From a bacterium (GTDB lineage Bacteria; Sysuimicrobiota; Sysuimicrobiia; Sysuimicrobiales; Segetimicrobiaceae), in assembly GCA_035307765.1 (NCBI GenBank), contig DATGHU010000013.1, positions 30,166-94,165 of the forward strand: a DNA stretch of 64,000 bases. The letters are read 5' to 3'. Shown piece by piece: positions 1 through 8,874 of the stretch; within the stretch, counting starts at the first letter, position 1; every line of letters starts with the position of its first letter. Below the pieces are notes generated by a model, which worked only from the letters and a program-made list of their open reading frames with translations, made no database searches and was not told the origin of the DNA. Position numbers and translations under genes: made by a program.

Positions 1-521
1 GACTCCAGGGCGACGCCCACCGGTTCCAAGATGCGGACGATCATGTTGTAGTAGGCCACGACCTGCACGAGCTCCATGATCTGCCGGGTGGTGAGGAACT
101 TGCGAAGCGCGTCGAACGTCTCCTCCCCCACCCGAACGGCCCGGGTGGCCTCCTCGCTGTACCGGAGCACCGCCCGCTCCTCGGCGCTGAACTGCGGGTC
201 GCGCGGATAGGCCTCCAGCGCTTCCAGCTTCTCCCGAGGGATGCCGAGACGCCGCGCGCTGTTCCAGTGGTGGGTGTATTCATAGCTCGCCCCGCAGATC
301 CGCCCGACGGTGATGATCGCGAGTTCGCGGAGGGGCGCGCTCAGGCTGAGATCGTTGCGGAGGGCGCTGCTGTACCCCAGCAACCGCCTGAGGAGCAGCG
401 GGGTATGAGCGAGGACCCGAAAGAGATTGAGCACCGACCCACGCGTCGCGACAAGGTCGTCGTAGATCTCCCGGTCCCCGGGCGGAAGGTCCTCTCGATC
501 CAGGTACGGGACGCGCGCCAT
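1..521 (-). CDS. Carboxymuconolactone decarboxylase family protein (3' end outside window)
   Basis: The frame opens at an ATG preceded by GGAGG seven bases upstream and stays open to the window edge, giving 173 complete codons without the C-terminus. The central segment IITVGRICGASYEYTHH, followed by helix-rich sequence with RQIMELVQVVAYYN, matches the CMD/AhpD-like fold, in which a Cys/Glu/His-rich helix forms the active site. Members are lactone decarboxylases or alkylhydroperoxidase-type reductases; the classic CxxC of AhpD is not seen here. It lies 20 bp downstream of an SDR gene and probably shares its transcript, so a role in oxidising cyclic or aromatic compounds is possible but not shown. 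Confidence 0.85.
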   Translation of the reverse strand, partial: MARVPYLDREDLPPGDREIYDDLVATRGSVLNLFRVLAHTPLLLRRLLGYSSALRNDLSLSAPLRELAIITVGRICGASYEYTHHWNSARRLGIPREKLEALEAYPRDPQFSAEERAVLRYSEEATRAVRVGEETFDALRKFLTTRQIMELVQVVAYYNMIVRILEPVGVALE

Positions 522-541
522 CACTGCACCTCCACCGGGAT

Positions 542-1333
542 TCACAACGGCGGGGTGAATCGGCCGTCCACGGCCGTCCACCCGCCGTCGACAAAGAGCA
601 AGGATCCGGTCACATAGCTGCCGGCGTCCGACGCCAGGAAAACGACCGGGCCGGCCATCTCATCCGCCGACGCCCATCGCCCCAGCACGGATCGATCGGC
701 GTACGCCTGGTACCAGTCCCGATTCTGGGTGATCTGCCGGGTGAGCGGCGTCTCCACGACGCCGGGGGCCACGGCGTTGACCCGGACGCCCTTGGGACCG
801 AGTTCGGCGGCCAGCGTCCTGACGAGTTGCACGGTGCCGGCCTTGGTCGCGGAGTATACGCTCTGCCCGGGCTCGACCACCAGGGCGCGAATCGAAGCGA
901 AGGCGATGATACTCCCGCGCCCCTGCCCGGCCATGAATCGCCCGGCTTCGCGCAGCACGAAGAACGTCCCCTTCAGATTGACCGTGAGCACGCGATCCAG
1001 GTCCTCGGCGGTGTAGTCGAGTATCGGTTTGCGCACGTTGATCGACGGCGTGGATACGACGACGTCGAGCGATCCGTGGCGGGACCCGACCTCGGTCACC
1101 AGGGCACGAACTCGGGCTTCGTCCACGATGTCCACGGCGCGGGGCTCCGCGCGGCCCCCGGCGGCGCCGATCAGGCCGACGGTCTCCCGCGCGCTCGCCT
1201 CGTTGAGGTCGGCGCAGACGACCAGCGCCCCGTGGGCCGCCAGCGCTCGAGCGGCGGACTGCCCGATCCCCGATCCCCCTCCGATCACGAGGGCCACCTT
1301 GCCGTCCAATCGAAACAGCCGGGCGTAGTCCAC
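542..1333 (-). CDS. SDR family NAD(P)-dependent oxidoreductase
   Basis: This is a 263-residue classical short-chain dehydrogenase. The nucleotide-binding motif GGGSGIG lies near residue 18, the catalytic YSATK near residue 160, and the C-terminus has the usual FLASDAGSYVTGSLLFVDGG. The structural NNAG motif is replaced by STPS, a variant seen in some branches. The start is GTG with GGGGAGGGG just upstream. It lies between a zinc alcohol dehydrogenase gene (65 bp upstream) and a CMD-family gene (20 bp downstream), all on one strand. A sugar, polyol or hydroxy-acid substrate is plausible but the sequence does not decide it. Confidence 0.9.
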   Translation of the reverse strand: MDYARLFRLDGKVALVIGGGSGIGQSAARALAAHGALVVCADLNEASARETVGLIGAAGGRAEPRAVDIVDEARVRALVTEVGSRHGSLDVVVSTPSINVRKPILDYTAEDLDRVLTVNLKGTFFVLREAGRFMAGQGRGSIIAFASIRALVVEPGQSVYSATKAGTVQLVRTLAAELGPKGVRVNAVAPGVVETPLTRQITQNRDWYQAYADRSVLGRWASADEMAGPVVFLASDAGSYVTGSLLFVDGGWTAVDGRFTPPL

Positions 1334-1398
1334 GGCTCCCCTCCCCTATCCTCATCCGGGCCCCGCCCCGGACATCCGGGGGCGGCGCTGCCCTCACC

Positions 1399-2448
1399 TC
1401 AACGCCGAGGCCCGGGATCTCCCGCGGAGCCGTCGGTCGGTGCCCCCGAGAAGTCCAGGACCGCCGCCCCCTGCAGCTCGCCTCGCTTCAGAGCACCAAG
1501 AGCGCGGTTCGCCCCCTGCGGCGCCACCCGCGTCACGGTGACGTGCAACGACAGTTCCGCGGCGATCGCGAGGAACTCCTCCGCGTCCGCCCGGGTGGCA
1601 TTGGCCACGCTGCGCACGGTCCGCTCCCAGTAGAGGCGGGCGTACGGAAACTCCGGGATCCGGTCGAGGTGGATAGCGTTGACCGCAAGCGTCCCCCCTC
1701 GGCGCAGGTGCCTGAGCGCCCCCACGACCACTTCCCCGGAAGGGGCGAAGACGACGCCGCGATCGACCTCGGCGGGCGCCGCCTCATCGAGCCCCCCGGC
1801 CCAGGCGGCCCCGAGTGCTCGGGCGAGCGTGCGGTGCGCGGCGCTTCTGGTAAACACGTGAACCTCGCACCCCCAGTGGCGCGCCACCTGGATGGCAAGG
1901 TGAGCGGAGGCGCCGAACCCGAACAGTCCCACGCGCTCCCCCCCGCGGACGTCGGCCAGCCGGAGCGACCGGTATCCGATGATCCCCGCGCAGAGGAGCG
2001 GAGCGGCCTCCAGATCGTCGTAGGCCGCCGGCAGCGGGTAGGCGAACCGGGCGTCGGCGACCATCGCCTCGGCGTAGCCGCCCGGAACATCGTAACCGGT
2101 GAAGCGGGCCTGCTCGCAGAGGTTCTCCCGACCCTCTCGACAGCGGGCGCAGGTCCCGCACGCTCCGGCGAGCCAGGCGATCCCCACCCGGTCCCCCACA
2201 CGCCACCGCTCCACCCCCCGCGTCACCGCGTCGACCGTGCCGACCACCTGGTGGCCGACGACGACCGGCAGCACCGGAGGGGTGATGTCGCCTTCGACGA
2301 TGTGGAGGTCGGTGTGGCAGACGCCGCAGGCCCGCACCCGGACGCGGATCTGCCCGGGACCGGGCACCGGTGTGGGTACCTCGGTCAGTTCGAGCGGCGA
2401 CGGCTTCGCCGCGAGAGGCGCCGGCGATCGCAAGAGGAGGGCCTCCAT
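1399..2448 (-). CDS. Zinc-dependent alcohol dehydrogenase family protein
   Basis: A 349-residue medium-chain dehydrogenase. The start is the ATG at MEALLLRSPAP, seven bases after GGAG; the frame stays open further upstream but that part is not protein-like and overlaps the divergent aminotransferase gene. CGVCHTDLH carries the catalytic-zinc cysteine, CGTCARCREGRENLC gives the four structural-zinc cysteines, and GLFGFGASAHLA is the nucleotide-binding loop. It resembles the AdhA/AdhP-like group acting on primary alcohols and aldehydes. It reads divergently from the class-III aminotransferase and leads the ADH-SDR-CMD group. Confidence 0.9.
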   Translation of the reverse strand: MEALLLRSPAPLAAKPSPLELTEVPTPVPGPGQIRVRVRACGVCHTDLHIVEGDITPPVLPVVVGHQVVGTVDAVTRGVERWRVGDRVGIAWLAGACGTCARCREGRENLCEQARFTGYDVPGGYAEAMVADARFAYPLPAAYDDLEAAPLLCAGIIGYRSLRLADVRGGERVGLFGFGASAHLAIQVARHWGCEVHVFTRSAAHRTLARALGAAWAGGLDEAAPAEVDRGVVFAPSGEVVVGALRHLRRGGTLAVNAIHLDRIPEFPYARLYWERTVRSVANATRADAEEFLAIAAELSLHVTVTRVAPQGANRALGALKRGELQGAAVLDFSGAPTDGSAGDPGPRR

Positions 2449-2537
2449 CGAACACTCCGTGGCGACACAGGATTTCCTGTTCTTGGGATGCAAGTACTCC
2501 CCCGCGCACCCCAACGCCTTCCCAGAGGAGAGCAGCC

Positions 2538-3893
2538 GTGCCCGACACCCAAACGGTCGAAGCCGCGCTCGTCGAGACCTACACCAAGGCCAACCCGCTG
2601 TCCAGGGCCGCGCACGAACGCGCCGACGGCTTGTTGCCGGGCGCCGTGACCCACGACAGCCGGTCGTTTCTTCCGTTCCTCCCGTACATCGCGCGCGCCA
2701 GCGGCGCCCATAAATGGGACCTGGACGGGCACGATTACGTCGACTACGCGATGGGGCACGGCGCGCTGATCCTGGGGCACGCCCATCCCACATTGGTGGA
2801 GGCCGTTCACCGGCAGATCACCCTCGGAACGCACCCGGGGGCCAATCACCTGGGGGAGATCGAGTGGGCGGAGCGCGTCCGCGCGCTGGTTCCGGGCGCC
2901 GAAATGGTGCGCTTCACAAGTTCCGGCACCGAGGCCACCCTGCTCGCCCTGCGGCTGGCCCGCGCGGCGACGGGAAGGAGGAAGCTCGTGAAGTTCCAGG
3001 GGCACTTTCACGGATGGCACGATGCCGTGAGCCCCGGCCAAGCGCCCCCCTTCACCGACCGGCCGCCCGGGATCACCCCGGCCACCGCGAGCGAAACGGT
3101 CGTCCTGCCGGTCGATCTGGACGCCGTCGGGAAAACCTTGGCTGCGGATCCCGATATCGCCGCCGTGATCATCGAGCCGAGCGGCGCGTCCGCGGGAGCG
3201 GTGCCCCTCCCTCGCGGTTTCCTCCAGAACCTCCGCGCGCTCACCACCGCGCGGGGGGTGTGCCTGGTCATGGATGAGGTGATCACCGGATTCCGCTGGT
3301 CTCCGGGAGGCGCCCAACGGGCGTACGGCGTCACGGCGGACCTGGTAACGCTGGCCAAGATCCTCGCCGGCGGCCTCCCCGGAGGAGCCGTGGCCGGACG
3401 GCGCGATCTGCTTGCGGCGATCGGCGCCGCTCCATCAACCGGCCGCCGGGTCCGTCATCCCGGCACGTTCAACGCCAACCCGCTGTCGGCCGCCTCCGGC
3501 ATCGCCTGCCTCGATGTGATCCGCGACGGACGGGTCCACACCCAGGTCGACGCGATGACGGCCCGCCTCCTCCGCGAGCTGAACGCGCGCCTGGCCAAGC
3601 GCGGGGTGCGGGGCGTGGCCTACGGAGAGGCCTCAAGGTTCCACCTGGCGTTTGATCAGCGGCTGACCCCCGGGGATCCAGCATCGCTTCGACATATCCC
3701 GGCCGACGACCTCAAGCAGCAACGGCAGACCCCCATGACGACCAGCCTGGCATTGGCCCTGCTCCTCCACGGGGTGCATTTCATGGGCACCGGGGGCTTC
3801 GTGAGTGTCGCGCACACGGATGCGGACATCGATCGGACCGTGGACGGTTTGGACGCCGCGCTTGAGCAGGTGGAGGCGATCGCCCCCCGGTAG
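2538..3893 (+). CDS. Class-III PLP aminotransferase, glutamate-1-semialdehyde aminomutase-like
   Basis: 451 residues, starting at a GTG eight bases after GAGGAG. The fold-type-I aminotransferase signature is clear: SSGTEAT for phosphate binding, HFHGWHD, the cofactor aspartate in VMDEVITGFRW, and the Schiff-base lysine in LAKILAGGLPGG. The order resembles HemL, but no other haem genes are nearby. The sequence also fits HemL-like aminotransferases and mutases of secondary metabolism, so a substrate should not be assigned. It is divergent from the ADH gene with about 90 bp between the starts. Confidence 0.88.
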   Translation: MPDTQTVEAALVETYTKANPLSRAAHERADGLLPGAVTHDSRSFLPFLPYIARASGAHKWDLDGHDYVDYAMGHGALILGHAHPTLVEAVHRQITLGTHPGANHLGEIEWAERVRALVPGAEMVRFTSSGTEATLLALRLARAATGRRKLVKFQGHFHGWHDAVSPGQAPPFTDRPPGITPATASETVVLPVDLDAVGKTLAADPDIAAVIIEPSGASAGAVPLPRGFLQNLRALTTARGVCLVMDEVITGFRWSPGGAQRAYGVTADLVTLAKILAGGLPGGAVAGRRDLLAAIGAAPSTGRRVRHPGTFNANPLSAASGIACLDVIRDGRVHTQVDAMTARLLRELNARLAKRGVRGVAYGEASRFHLAFDQRLTPGDPASLRHIPADDLKQQRQTPMTTSLALALLLHGVHFMGTGGFVSVAHTDADIDRTVDGLDAALEQVEAIAPR

Positions 3894-3898
3894 GGAGC

Positions 3899-4699
3899 CT
3901 ATTGGCTGGGAAGGGGAAACCAGGACAGCCGGGTCCAGCGGAGGTAGCGGTCGGAGAGGAGCTCCAGCGACTTCCGCGCCAACGGAAACTCGTCGGCGAG
4001 CGTCGCGAGCACCCGCCCCTCCGGCCGTCCCTCCGGTTTCGCCGCCAGTCGATAGAACCGCCGTCCGTGTTCTTCGTAGGTTTCCACGGTGCGGGGAATG
4101 GCCTGCCCGCGATGGAGCGCCGGGCCGCCGTGGCGCGGCGATCGGAGGTAGTCGGGGAACATCCCGCTCGTAAACAACGCGATGTCTGCGACCCGCTTGA
4201 AGATCGGGCGGGCCTCGTCCTGGCCGACCAGCGCCGCCAACGCGATCATGTCATCGATGTTCAGGGTGTTGAAGCGGCGGCGGCGGTACCCCTCCCCCTG
4301 TTTGACAAAAACGGTCACCGTCTCGGCCCGGATGAACGACGTGAGCATGCCGACGAGGTACCCCCAGATCCCCGGCTCGGCGATGAAGCGACGGACGCGG
4401 GGAGCGTCGAACACCGCCACGGTTTCCGCCGGCGTGCGCTCCAGCGTGTACGGATGCTGCTCCAGGTCTCGGATCACGCGGCGCAGGAGGACGGAGAAGA
4501 CAAACGCGGGGGACACCCGCAACAGCGCCTGTTCATCGCCGAGCAGGCGGCGCACCAGCCGGTCGTCCTCGAGCATCACATCCACGAGGTCATCACGGGC
4601 GCGGAGCACGTCAAGCGACGGCATCGCCCCGTGGCGGTCGTCGCCGATGGTCTCGGCGACAAACCGAAGGTCGTTATCCGTGAGGACCGGGACGTCCAT
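3899..4699 (-). CDS. Conserved protein of unknown function, translationally coupled to a MEMO1 homologue
   Basis: 266 residues, not recognised as any named family. I chose the ATG at MDVPVLTDN because GAGGTGA lies nine bases upstream inside the MEMO1 gene; an ATG nine bases further upstream has no room for that site. The protein looks soluble and helical, with a conserved-looking core RRRFNTLNIDDMIALAALVG and a DYL/arginine-rich C-terminal half. Its start lies 26 bp inside the end of the MEMO1-family gene, which implies coupled translation and a shared job. No transmembrane segments or metal motifs are evident. Confidence 0.75.
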   Translation of the reverse strand: MDVPVLTDNDLRFVAETIGDDRHGAMPSLDVLRARDDLVDVMLEDDRLVRRLLGDEQALLRVSPAFVFSVLLRRVIRDLEQHPYTLERTPAETVAVFDAPRVRRFIAEPGIWGYLVGMLTSFIRAETVTVFVKQGEGYRRRRFNTLNIDDMIALAALVGQDEARPIFKRVADIALFTSGMFPDYLRSPRHGGPALHRGQAIPRTVETYEEHGRRFYRLAAKPEGRPEGRVLATLADEFPLARKSLELLSDRYLRWTRLSWFPLPSQ

Positions 4700-5930
4700 T
4701 GCCCACATTCACCTCGCCGAGCACCGCGGCGGCGATCCCAACCAGCCCGCCCGCGGGATCCTCGCCTTGACTGTATGCCAATAGGTGACCGCGGCTAGAC
4801 GCCAGCACCCTTAGCACCGTGTAGATCGCCGACAATCCGCAGACGCGCCGGCGGTTGCCGTCGGCCATCACCGTTCGCCAAAACCCTTCGGCATCGCCCT
4901 CGACGACCCGGTCGAGCGCGGCAAGATCTCCCTGGCGGGCCATCGCCGCCAGCGAGTCGGCCGCCTCCGCGTCACCAAACCGCGGCCCGACGTGGCTGAG
5001 ATCGACCCCGCCCACAACGATCACCGGACGCCCCAGCGCCGCGATCGCGGCCCGGAGGGCCGCGATGAACGATTCGATCTCCGGGACTCCGGCGGGACTG
5101 CCCGTCCCGCACCACCGCTCAAACCCCGAGCACAACACCGGCAGGATGGTGAATGGTCGCCCCCGGGCCACATGGTCGAGAAAGACCACCTGGAATTCGA
5201 TCGAGTGCTCGGTCCGGTGCACCGGCTCATCCGCAAGCGGGTCGAACGAACACCGGGACACCACCGCGTCCAGCAGCGGCCGATCGACCTCGATCACGCG
5301 GCCCGGCGTCGCGTACCCCTTCGTCGTCAGCACGAAGGGACTGGGCGGGCCGGCGTGGGCCACCCCCAACACCACCACGCAGGCTCCGGGGGGAATCTCC
5401 CGCAGGGCGGCGTAGGCGCGACCGTACGTGGGGCCCCCGCGGTGGAAATCGATGTGCGGGGCGAGAATCCCCCGTGGGGGCCGCCCGCCGATCCCGTCGG
5501 CGGGGCCCGCTCCCCCTGCGGTCGCCCCCAGGAACTCTTCCAGGGTTGCGGCGAGGGCCCGGGGTTCGGTCGGGTAGGAGACGCCGGCGTGCGCCGGGGG
5601 GCGGTGGGGGGCCGCCCGATAGGCCCGCGCGATCTCCCCCCGTCGCTGCTCCAGGCGAGGCGTTTCCAGGAGGTAGTGGGCATCCAGGTCGCCGATGATG
5701 CGATCAAGGTCACCACGGGGGAGGATCACCCCGCCGGTCACCTGCGCGTACCCGGCCTGGACATCGATCGCTTCGCGCTGCCCATCGAGGAGAATCGCGA
5801 CGAGGAAGACCGGCAGGGGGAGGAGGACGGAAGATTCCAGCAGGCCCTCGGAGTCGCGAGCGTGCACCGCCTGCCGCCCATGCCACTCACCGGCCGTAAG
5901 ATCTAGGGGTCGCAACTTCGGAACCGGCAT
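4674..5930 (-). CDS. amrB: AmmeMemoRadiSam system protein B (MEMO1 family)
   Basis: 418 residues. Residues from about 140 match the MEMO1/class-III extradiol-dioxygenase-like fold: PHIDFHRGGPTYGRAYAAL, VLGVAHAG, HRTEHSIEFQ, GGVDLSHVGPRFGD and DGNRRRVCGLSAIYT. An N-terminal block of about 110-120 residues precedes it, as in many bacterial members. In bacteria and archaea this family usually sits beside an AMMECR1-domain gene and a radical SAM gene. Neither is next to it here; an unknown gene overlaps its 3' end instead. The biochemical role of bacterial MEMO proteins is unsettled. Confidence 0.88.
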   Translation of the reverse strand: MPVPKLRPLDLTAGEWHGRQAVHARDSEGLLESSVLLPLPVFLVAILLDGQREAIDVQAGYAQVTGGVILPRGDLDRIIGDLDAHYLLETPRLEQRRGEIARAYRAAPHRPPAHAGVSYPTEPRALAATLEEFLGATAGGAGPADGIGGRPPRGILAPHIDFHRGGPTYGRAYAALREIPPGACVVVLGVAHAGPPSPFVLTTKGYATPGRVIEVDRPLLDAVVSRCSFDPLADEPVHRTEHSIEFQVVFLDHVARGRPFTILPVLCSGFERWCGTGSPAGVPEIESFIAALRAAIAALGRPVIVVGGVDLSHVGPRFGDAEAADSLAAMARQGDLAALDRVVEGDAEGFWRTVMADGNRRRVCGLSAIYTVLRVLASSRGHLLAYSQGEDPAGGLVGIAAAVLGEVNVGNGRPGPHG

Positions 5931-5993
5931 CGACCGCGGATCACCGCCTCGGAGATGATTATATCAGGGTCCGAACGGCGAGAGGAGCCCCGG

Positions 5994-6758
5994 GTGACGG
6001 CGCCGTATAGCGTGGGCATGGACGCTCCGCTTGCCCACCGCGTGGCCTTGGTGACCGGAGGCGGCACCGGGATTGGTCGGGCGATCGCGCTCCGCCTTGC
6101 CGACGACGGCGCGAACGTCGCGGTGAATTACAACCGGTCCCGGGAGGATGCGGAGACGACCGCCGGCGAGATCCGCGAGCGCCGCCGCGGGGGAATCGCC
6201 GTGCAGGCGGACGTCTCGCGCGACCAGGAAGTCCGGGCGATGATCGAGCGGGTGGTCCGCGAGTGGGGACGGCTGGACATCTTGGTCAACAATGCCGGGA
6301 CCACCGTGTTTGTCGAGCACAAGAACCTCGATGGGCTGACCGCGGACGTCTGGGACCGCATCTTCGACCTCAACGTGAAAGGGACGTTCTACTGCATCCG
6401 TGCGGGGGCCAAGGTCATGACCGAGGGGCGGATCATCAATATCGGATCCGTCGCCGGGGTGAGCGGAGCGGGAAGTTCGATCGCCTACGCCGCCAGCAAG
6501 GGAGCCATCCACACGATGACGAAGTCCCTCGCCCGGGTGCTGGCGCCGAAGATCACCGTGAATACGATCGCCCCGGGTCTGATCGAGACCCGATGGCACG
6601 CCGGCAGGGAACCCGAAATTGCCAGAGCTGCCGAGCGGTTCCCTGCCGGGCGGATCGGTGCCCCAGCCGACATCGCACACATCACAGCCGCGCTCGCCGC
6701 ATCGGACAATTTTCTCACCGGACAAATCATCGTCGTCGACGGCGGGGCCCTGCTCTAA
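5994..6758 (+). CDS. SDR family oxidoreductase, 3-oxoacyl-ACP reductase (FabG)-like
   Basis: 254 residues from a GTG preceded by AGAGGAG with six-base spacing; an internal ATG eight codons later is the alternative start. TGGGTGIG (cofactor), LVNNAG, the catalytic serine in NIGSVAG, YAASK, and the C-terminal GQIIVVDGG are all present, so it is a complete classical SDR. Basic residues after the first strand (NYNRSRE) suggest NADP preference. It is monocistronic, divergent from the MEMO1 gene and about 25 bp before the lexA promoter region. The substrate is unknown. Confidence 0.88.
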   Translation: MTAPYSVGMDAPLAHRVALVTGGGTGIGRAIALRLADDGANVAVNYNRSREDAETTAGEIRERRRGGIAVQADVSRDQEVRAMIERVVREWGRLDILVNNAGTTVFVEHKNLDGLTADVWDRIFDLNVKGTFYCIRAGAKVMTEGRIINIGSVAGVSGAGSSIAYAASKGAIHTMTKSLARVLAPKITVNTIAPGLIETRWHAGREPEIARAAERFPAGRIGAPADIAHITAALAASDNFLTGQIIVVDGGALL

Positions 6759-6784
6759 TCGCCAGGAAGATGACGCCGGAGTAG

Positions 6785-6824
6785 CGAACACCTGTTTGCG
6801 CCCCGGTGATTGTTGTGTTATAAT
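6785..6824 (+). promoter_or_regulatory. lexA promoter with overlapping SOS operator
   Basis: A perfect TATAAT lies at 6819-6824. A weak -35, TTGCGC, lies at 6796-6801 with a 17-base spacer. The dyad CGAACACCTGTTTG (6785-6798) matches the Gram-positive-type LexA site CGAACRNRYGTTYC closely and overlaps the -35. Occupied, it would block polymerase, giving the usual LexA autoregulation. A second GAACGTTC palindrome at 6829-6836, near the expected transcription start, has no spacer and is only a possible half-site arrangement. Confidence 0.7.
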
Positions 6825-6872
6825 CCGGGAACGTTCGCAGGCGACTGACGGGGAGTGTGGGGGGGCTGGAGT

Positions 6873-7487
6873 GTGGGCAAAGGGCTGACGAAGCGCCAGC
6901 GCGAGATTCTGAACTACGTCATGGATAATATGCAATTGCGCGGATACCCGCCCTCGGTCCGCGAGATCGGAGCGGCATTGGGGCTGACGAGCAGCTCGAC
7001 CGTCCACAGCCACCTCACTGCCCTGGAGAAAAAGGGATTCATTCACCGCGACCCAAGCAAGCCGCGCGCGATTGAGATCTTGAAGGACGGCGCCAGCCAA
7101 CCTCCCAAGCGGGTCGTTAACGTCCCCGTGTTGGGGCGCATCGCCGCGGGGCATCCGCTGTTCGCCGAAGAGAACGTTGAGGATGTCTTTCCCCTCCCCC
7201 GCGACCTCGTCCGGGAAGACGCCTCGTTCATCCTCCGCGTGCGCGGGGACAGCATGATCGAAGCGGGCATCTACGACGGCGATTACATCGTCGTGCGACA
7301 GCAGGCGACGGCCAACAACGGGGAGATCGTCGCCGCGCTCCTCGGCGAGGAGGCGACGGTCAAGCGCTTCTATCGGGAGCGCGACCACATCCGTCTCCAA
7401 CCCGAGAACCACACCATGGCACCCATCCTCACCCGCGATGTCACGATCCTCGGAAAGGTCGTGGTCCTGATCCGCCGACTCCCCTAG
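6873..7487 (+). CDS. lexA: LexA repressor, SOS response master regulator
   Basis: 204 residues from the GTG giving VGKGLTKRQ; the frame is open a few codons further upstream but those lack family similarity. The N-terminal winged helix (residues 5-70) contains [16 protein letters not shown]. The cleavage site is Ala92-Gly93 in GRIAAGHP. The serine of VRGDSM (S127) and the lysine of ATVKRF (K164) form the self-cleavage dyad. All are intact, so RecA-stimulated autoproteolysis should work. The promoter carries a matching operator. It is convergent with hflX, with 38 bp between the stops. Confidence 0.96.
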   Translation: MGKGLTKRQREILNYVMDNMQLRGYPPSVREIGAALGLTSSSTVHSHLTALEKKGFIHRDPSKPRAIEILKDGASQPPKRVVNVPVLGRIAAGHPLFAEENVEDVFPLPRDLVREDASFILRVRGDSMIEAGIYDGDYIVVRQQATANNGEIVAALLGEEATVKRFYRERDHIRLQPENHTMAPILTRDVTILGKVVVLIRRLP

Positions 7488-7525
7488 CCGGTCGCTGACG
7501 ACGGGGGCCGGCGCGCCCGCCGCGG

Positions 7526-8752
7526 CTACCCGCGCCCTTCCGCCAGGTACGGTCGGAACCGGTCGAGGCCGCTCGCCGGAATCTCAGCTTCCACGGCCAC
7601 CCCGTCATCCCGATCGTCGCGTCGGAGCACGCGGCCGTGCGCGTAGATCTGCGCCAGCACCCGGCCGTCGGCGTACGGAATCAGGAGACTGACCCGCCGG
7701 GCGGGATCGGGCAGCCGCTGGGAGATCCGCCGCAGCAGGTTCACCAGCCCCACTCGGTGGAGCGCGGAGATCGGCACGGCATCGGGGATCTCGGCCTGGA
7801 TGTCCCGCAGCACCTCGCGCGTGATGCGGTCCTGTTTGTTAATGGCGTTCACCCGCGGGGTCTCCGCGGCCCCCAACTGCACCAGGACGTCTTCCACCGC
7901 CGCCATCTGCTCCGCCCAGCGCGGATGGGCCCCGTCGATGACGTGGACGAGGAGATCGGCGTCCGCCACCTCTTCCAGCGTTGCCCGAAAGGCGGCGACG
8001 AGATCGTGCGGCAACTTCTGAATGAACCCGACGGTGTCGACCAACAGCACTGGACGGTGGTTGGGGAGCCGCGCCTTCCGCACGGTGGGGTCCAGCGTGG
8101 CGAAGAGTTTGTCCGCGGTCATCACGCCGGCCTCGGTCAGGCTGTTGAGAAGTGAGGACTTCCCGGCGTTCGTGTACCCGATCAGCGCGACCAACGGGAG
8201 CGCGGCGTCGTGGCGCACCTGCCGTTGCAAACGCCGGTGCTGCCGCATCGCCGCAATCTCGCGATTGAGATCCGTGATCCGTGCCCGGATCCGCCGCCGA
8301 TCGGCCTCGAGCTTCGTCTCGCCCGGCCCCCGGGTGCCGATGCCGCCGCCCAATCGCGACAGCACCACCCCGCGCCCCGCCAGCCTGGGCAGCAGGTACG
8401 TCATCTGGGCGAGCTCGACCTGAAGCCGTCCCTCTCGGGTGCGCGCACGCTGCGCGAAGATGTCGAGCACGAGCGCCGTGCGGTCGAGGACCTTGGTATC
8501 AATCCGCCGCTCGAGATTCCGCTGTTGGGCAGGGGTCAGTTCCTCGTCAAAGATCGCCAGGTCCGCGCCCATCTCGAGGACGCGCGCCCGAATCTCCTCG
8601 ACCTTCCCGCGCCCCACGAACGTCGTGGGATCGGGACGGGCCCGCCGCTGGACGATGATCCCCACCACGGACGCTCCGGCGGTCTCCGCCAGCCGCGTGA
8701 GCTCCTCGAGTGTCCCGCCGTCGTCGTCTGAAGACGTGAGCCCGACCAGCAC
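7526..8752 (-). CDS. hflX: GTPase HflX, ribosome-rescue GTPase
   Basis: About 408 residues from the first in-frame GTG (in AVLVGLTSS). Homology appears to continue upstream through GRSER, but no ATG, GTG or TTG occurs in frame between there and the dapL coding region, so the true start may be an unusual codon. The family features are the GKVEEIR nucleotide-binding N-domain, the glycine-rich GPGETKLE, G1 [10 protein letters not shown]3 DTVGF and G4 NKQD. HflX splits ribosomes and can bind 50S subunits under stress. It follows dapL and miaA on the same strand; miaA-hflX linkage is common in bacteria. Confidence 0.93.
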   Translation of the reverse strand: MLVGLTSSDDDGGTLEELTRLAETAGASVVGIIVQRRARPDPTTFVGRGKVEEIRARVLEMGADLAIFDEELTPAQQRNLERRIDTKVLDRTALVLDIFAQRARTREGRLQVELAQMTYLLPRLAGRGVVLSRLGGGIGTRGPGETKLEADRRRIRARITDLNREIAAMRQHRRLQRQVRHDAALPLVALIGYTNAGKSSLLNSLTEAGVMTADKLFATLDPTVRKARLPNHRPVLLVDTVGFIQKLPHDLVAAFRATLEEVADADLLVHVIDGAHPRWAEQMAAVEDVLVQLGAAETPRVNAINKQDRITREVLRDIQAEIPDAVPISALHRVGLVNLLRRISQRLPDPARRVSLLIPYADGRVLAQIYAHGRVLRRDDRDDGVAVEAEIPASGLDRFRPYLAEGRG

Positions 8753-8874
8753 CGCGCGCTCCGACCGCCCGTCCGCGACTTGAAAGAGAGAGGAACGCTC
8801 GCGGTCCGCTGGATGAAGCCCCCGACGAAGCTTGCGGCCTTGAGGGGTCCCCGTGGTCCGGATCGTCCTTCCCC

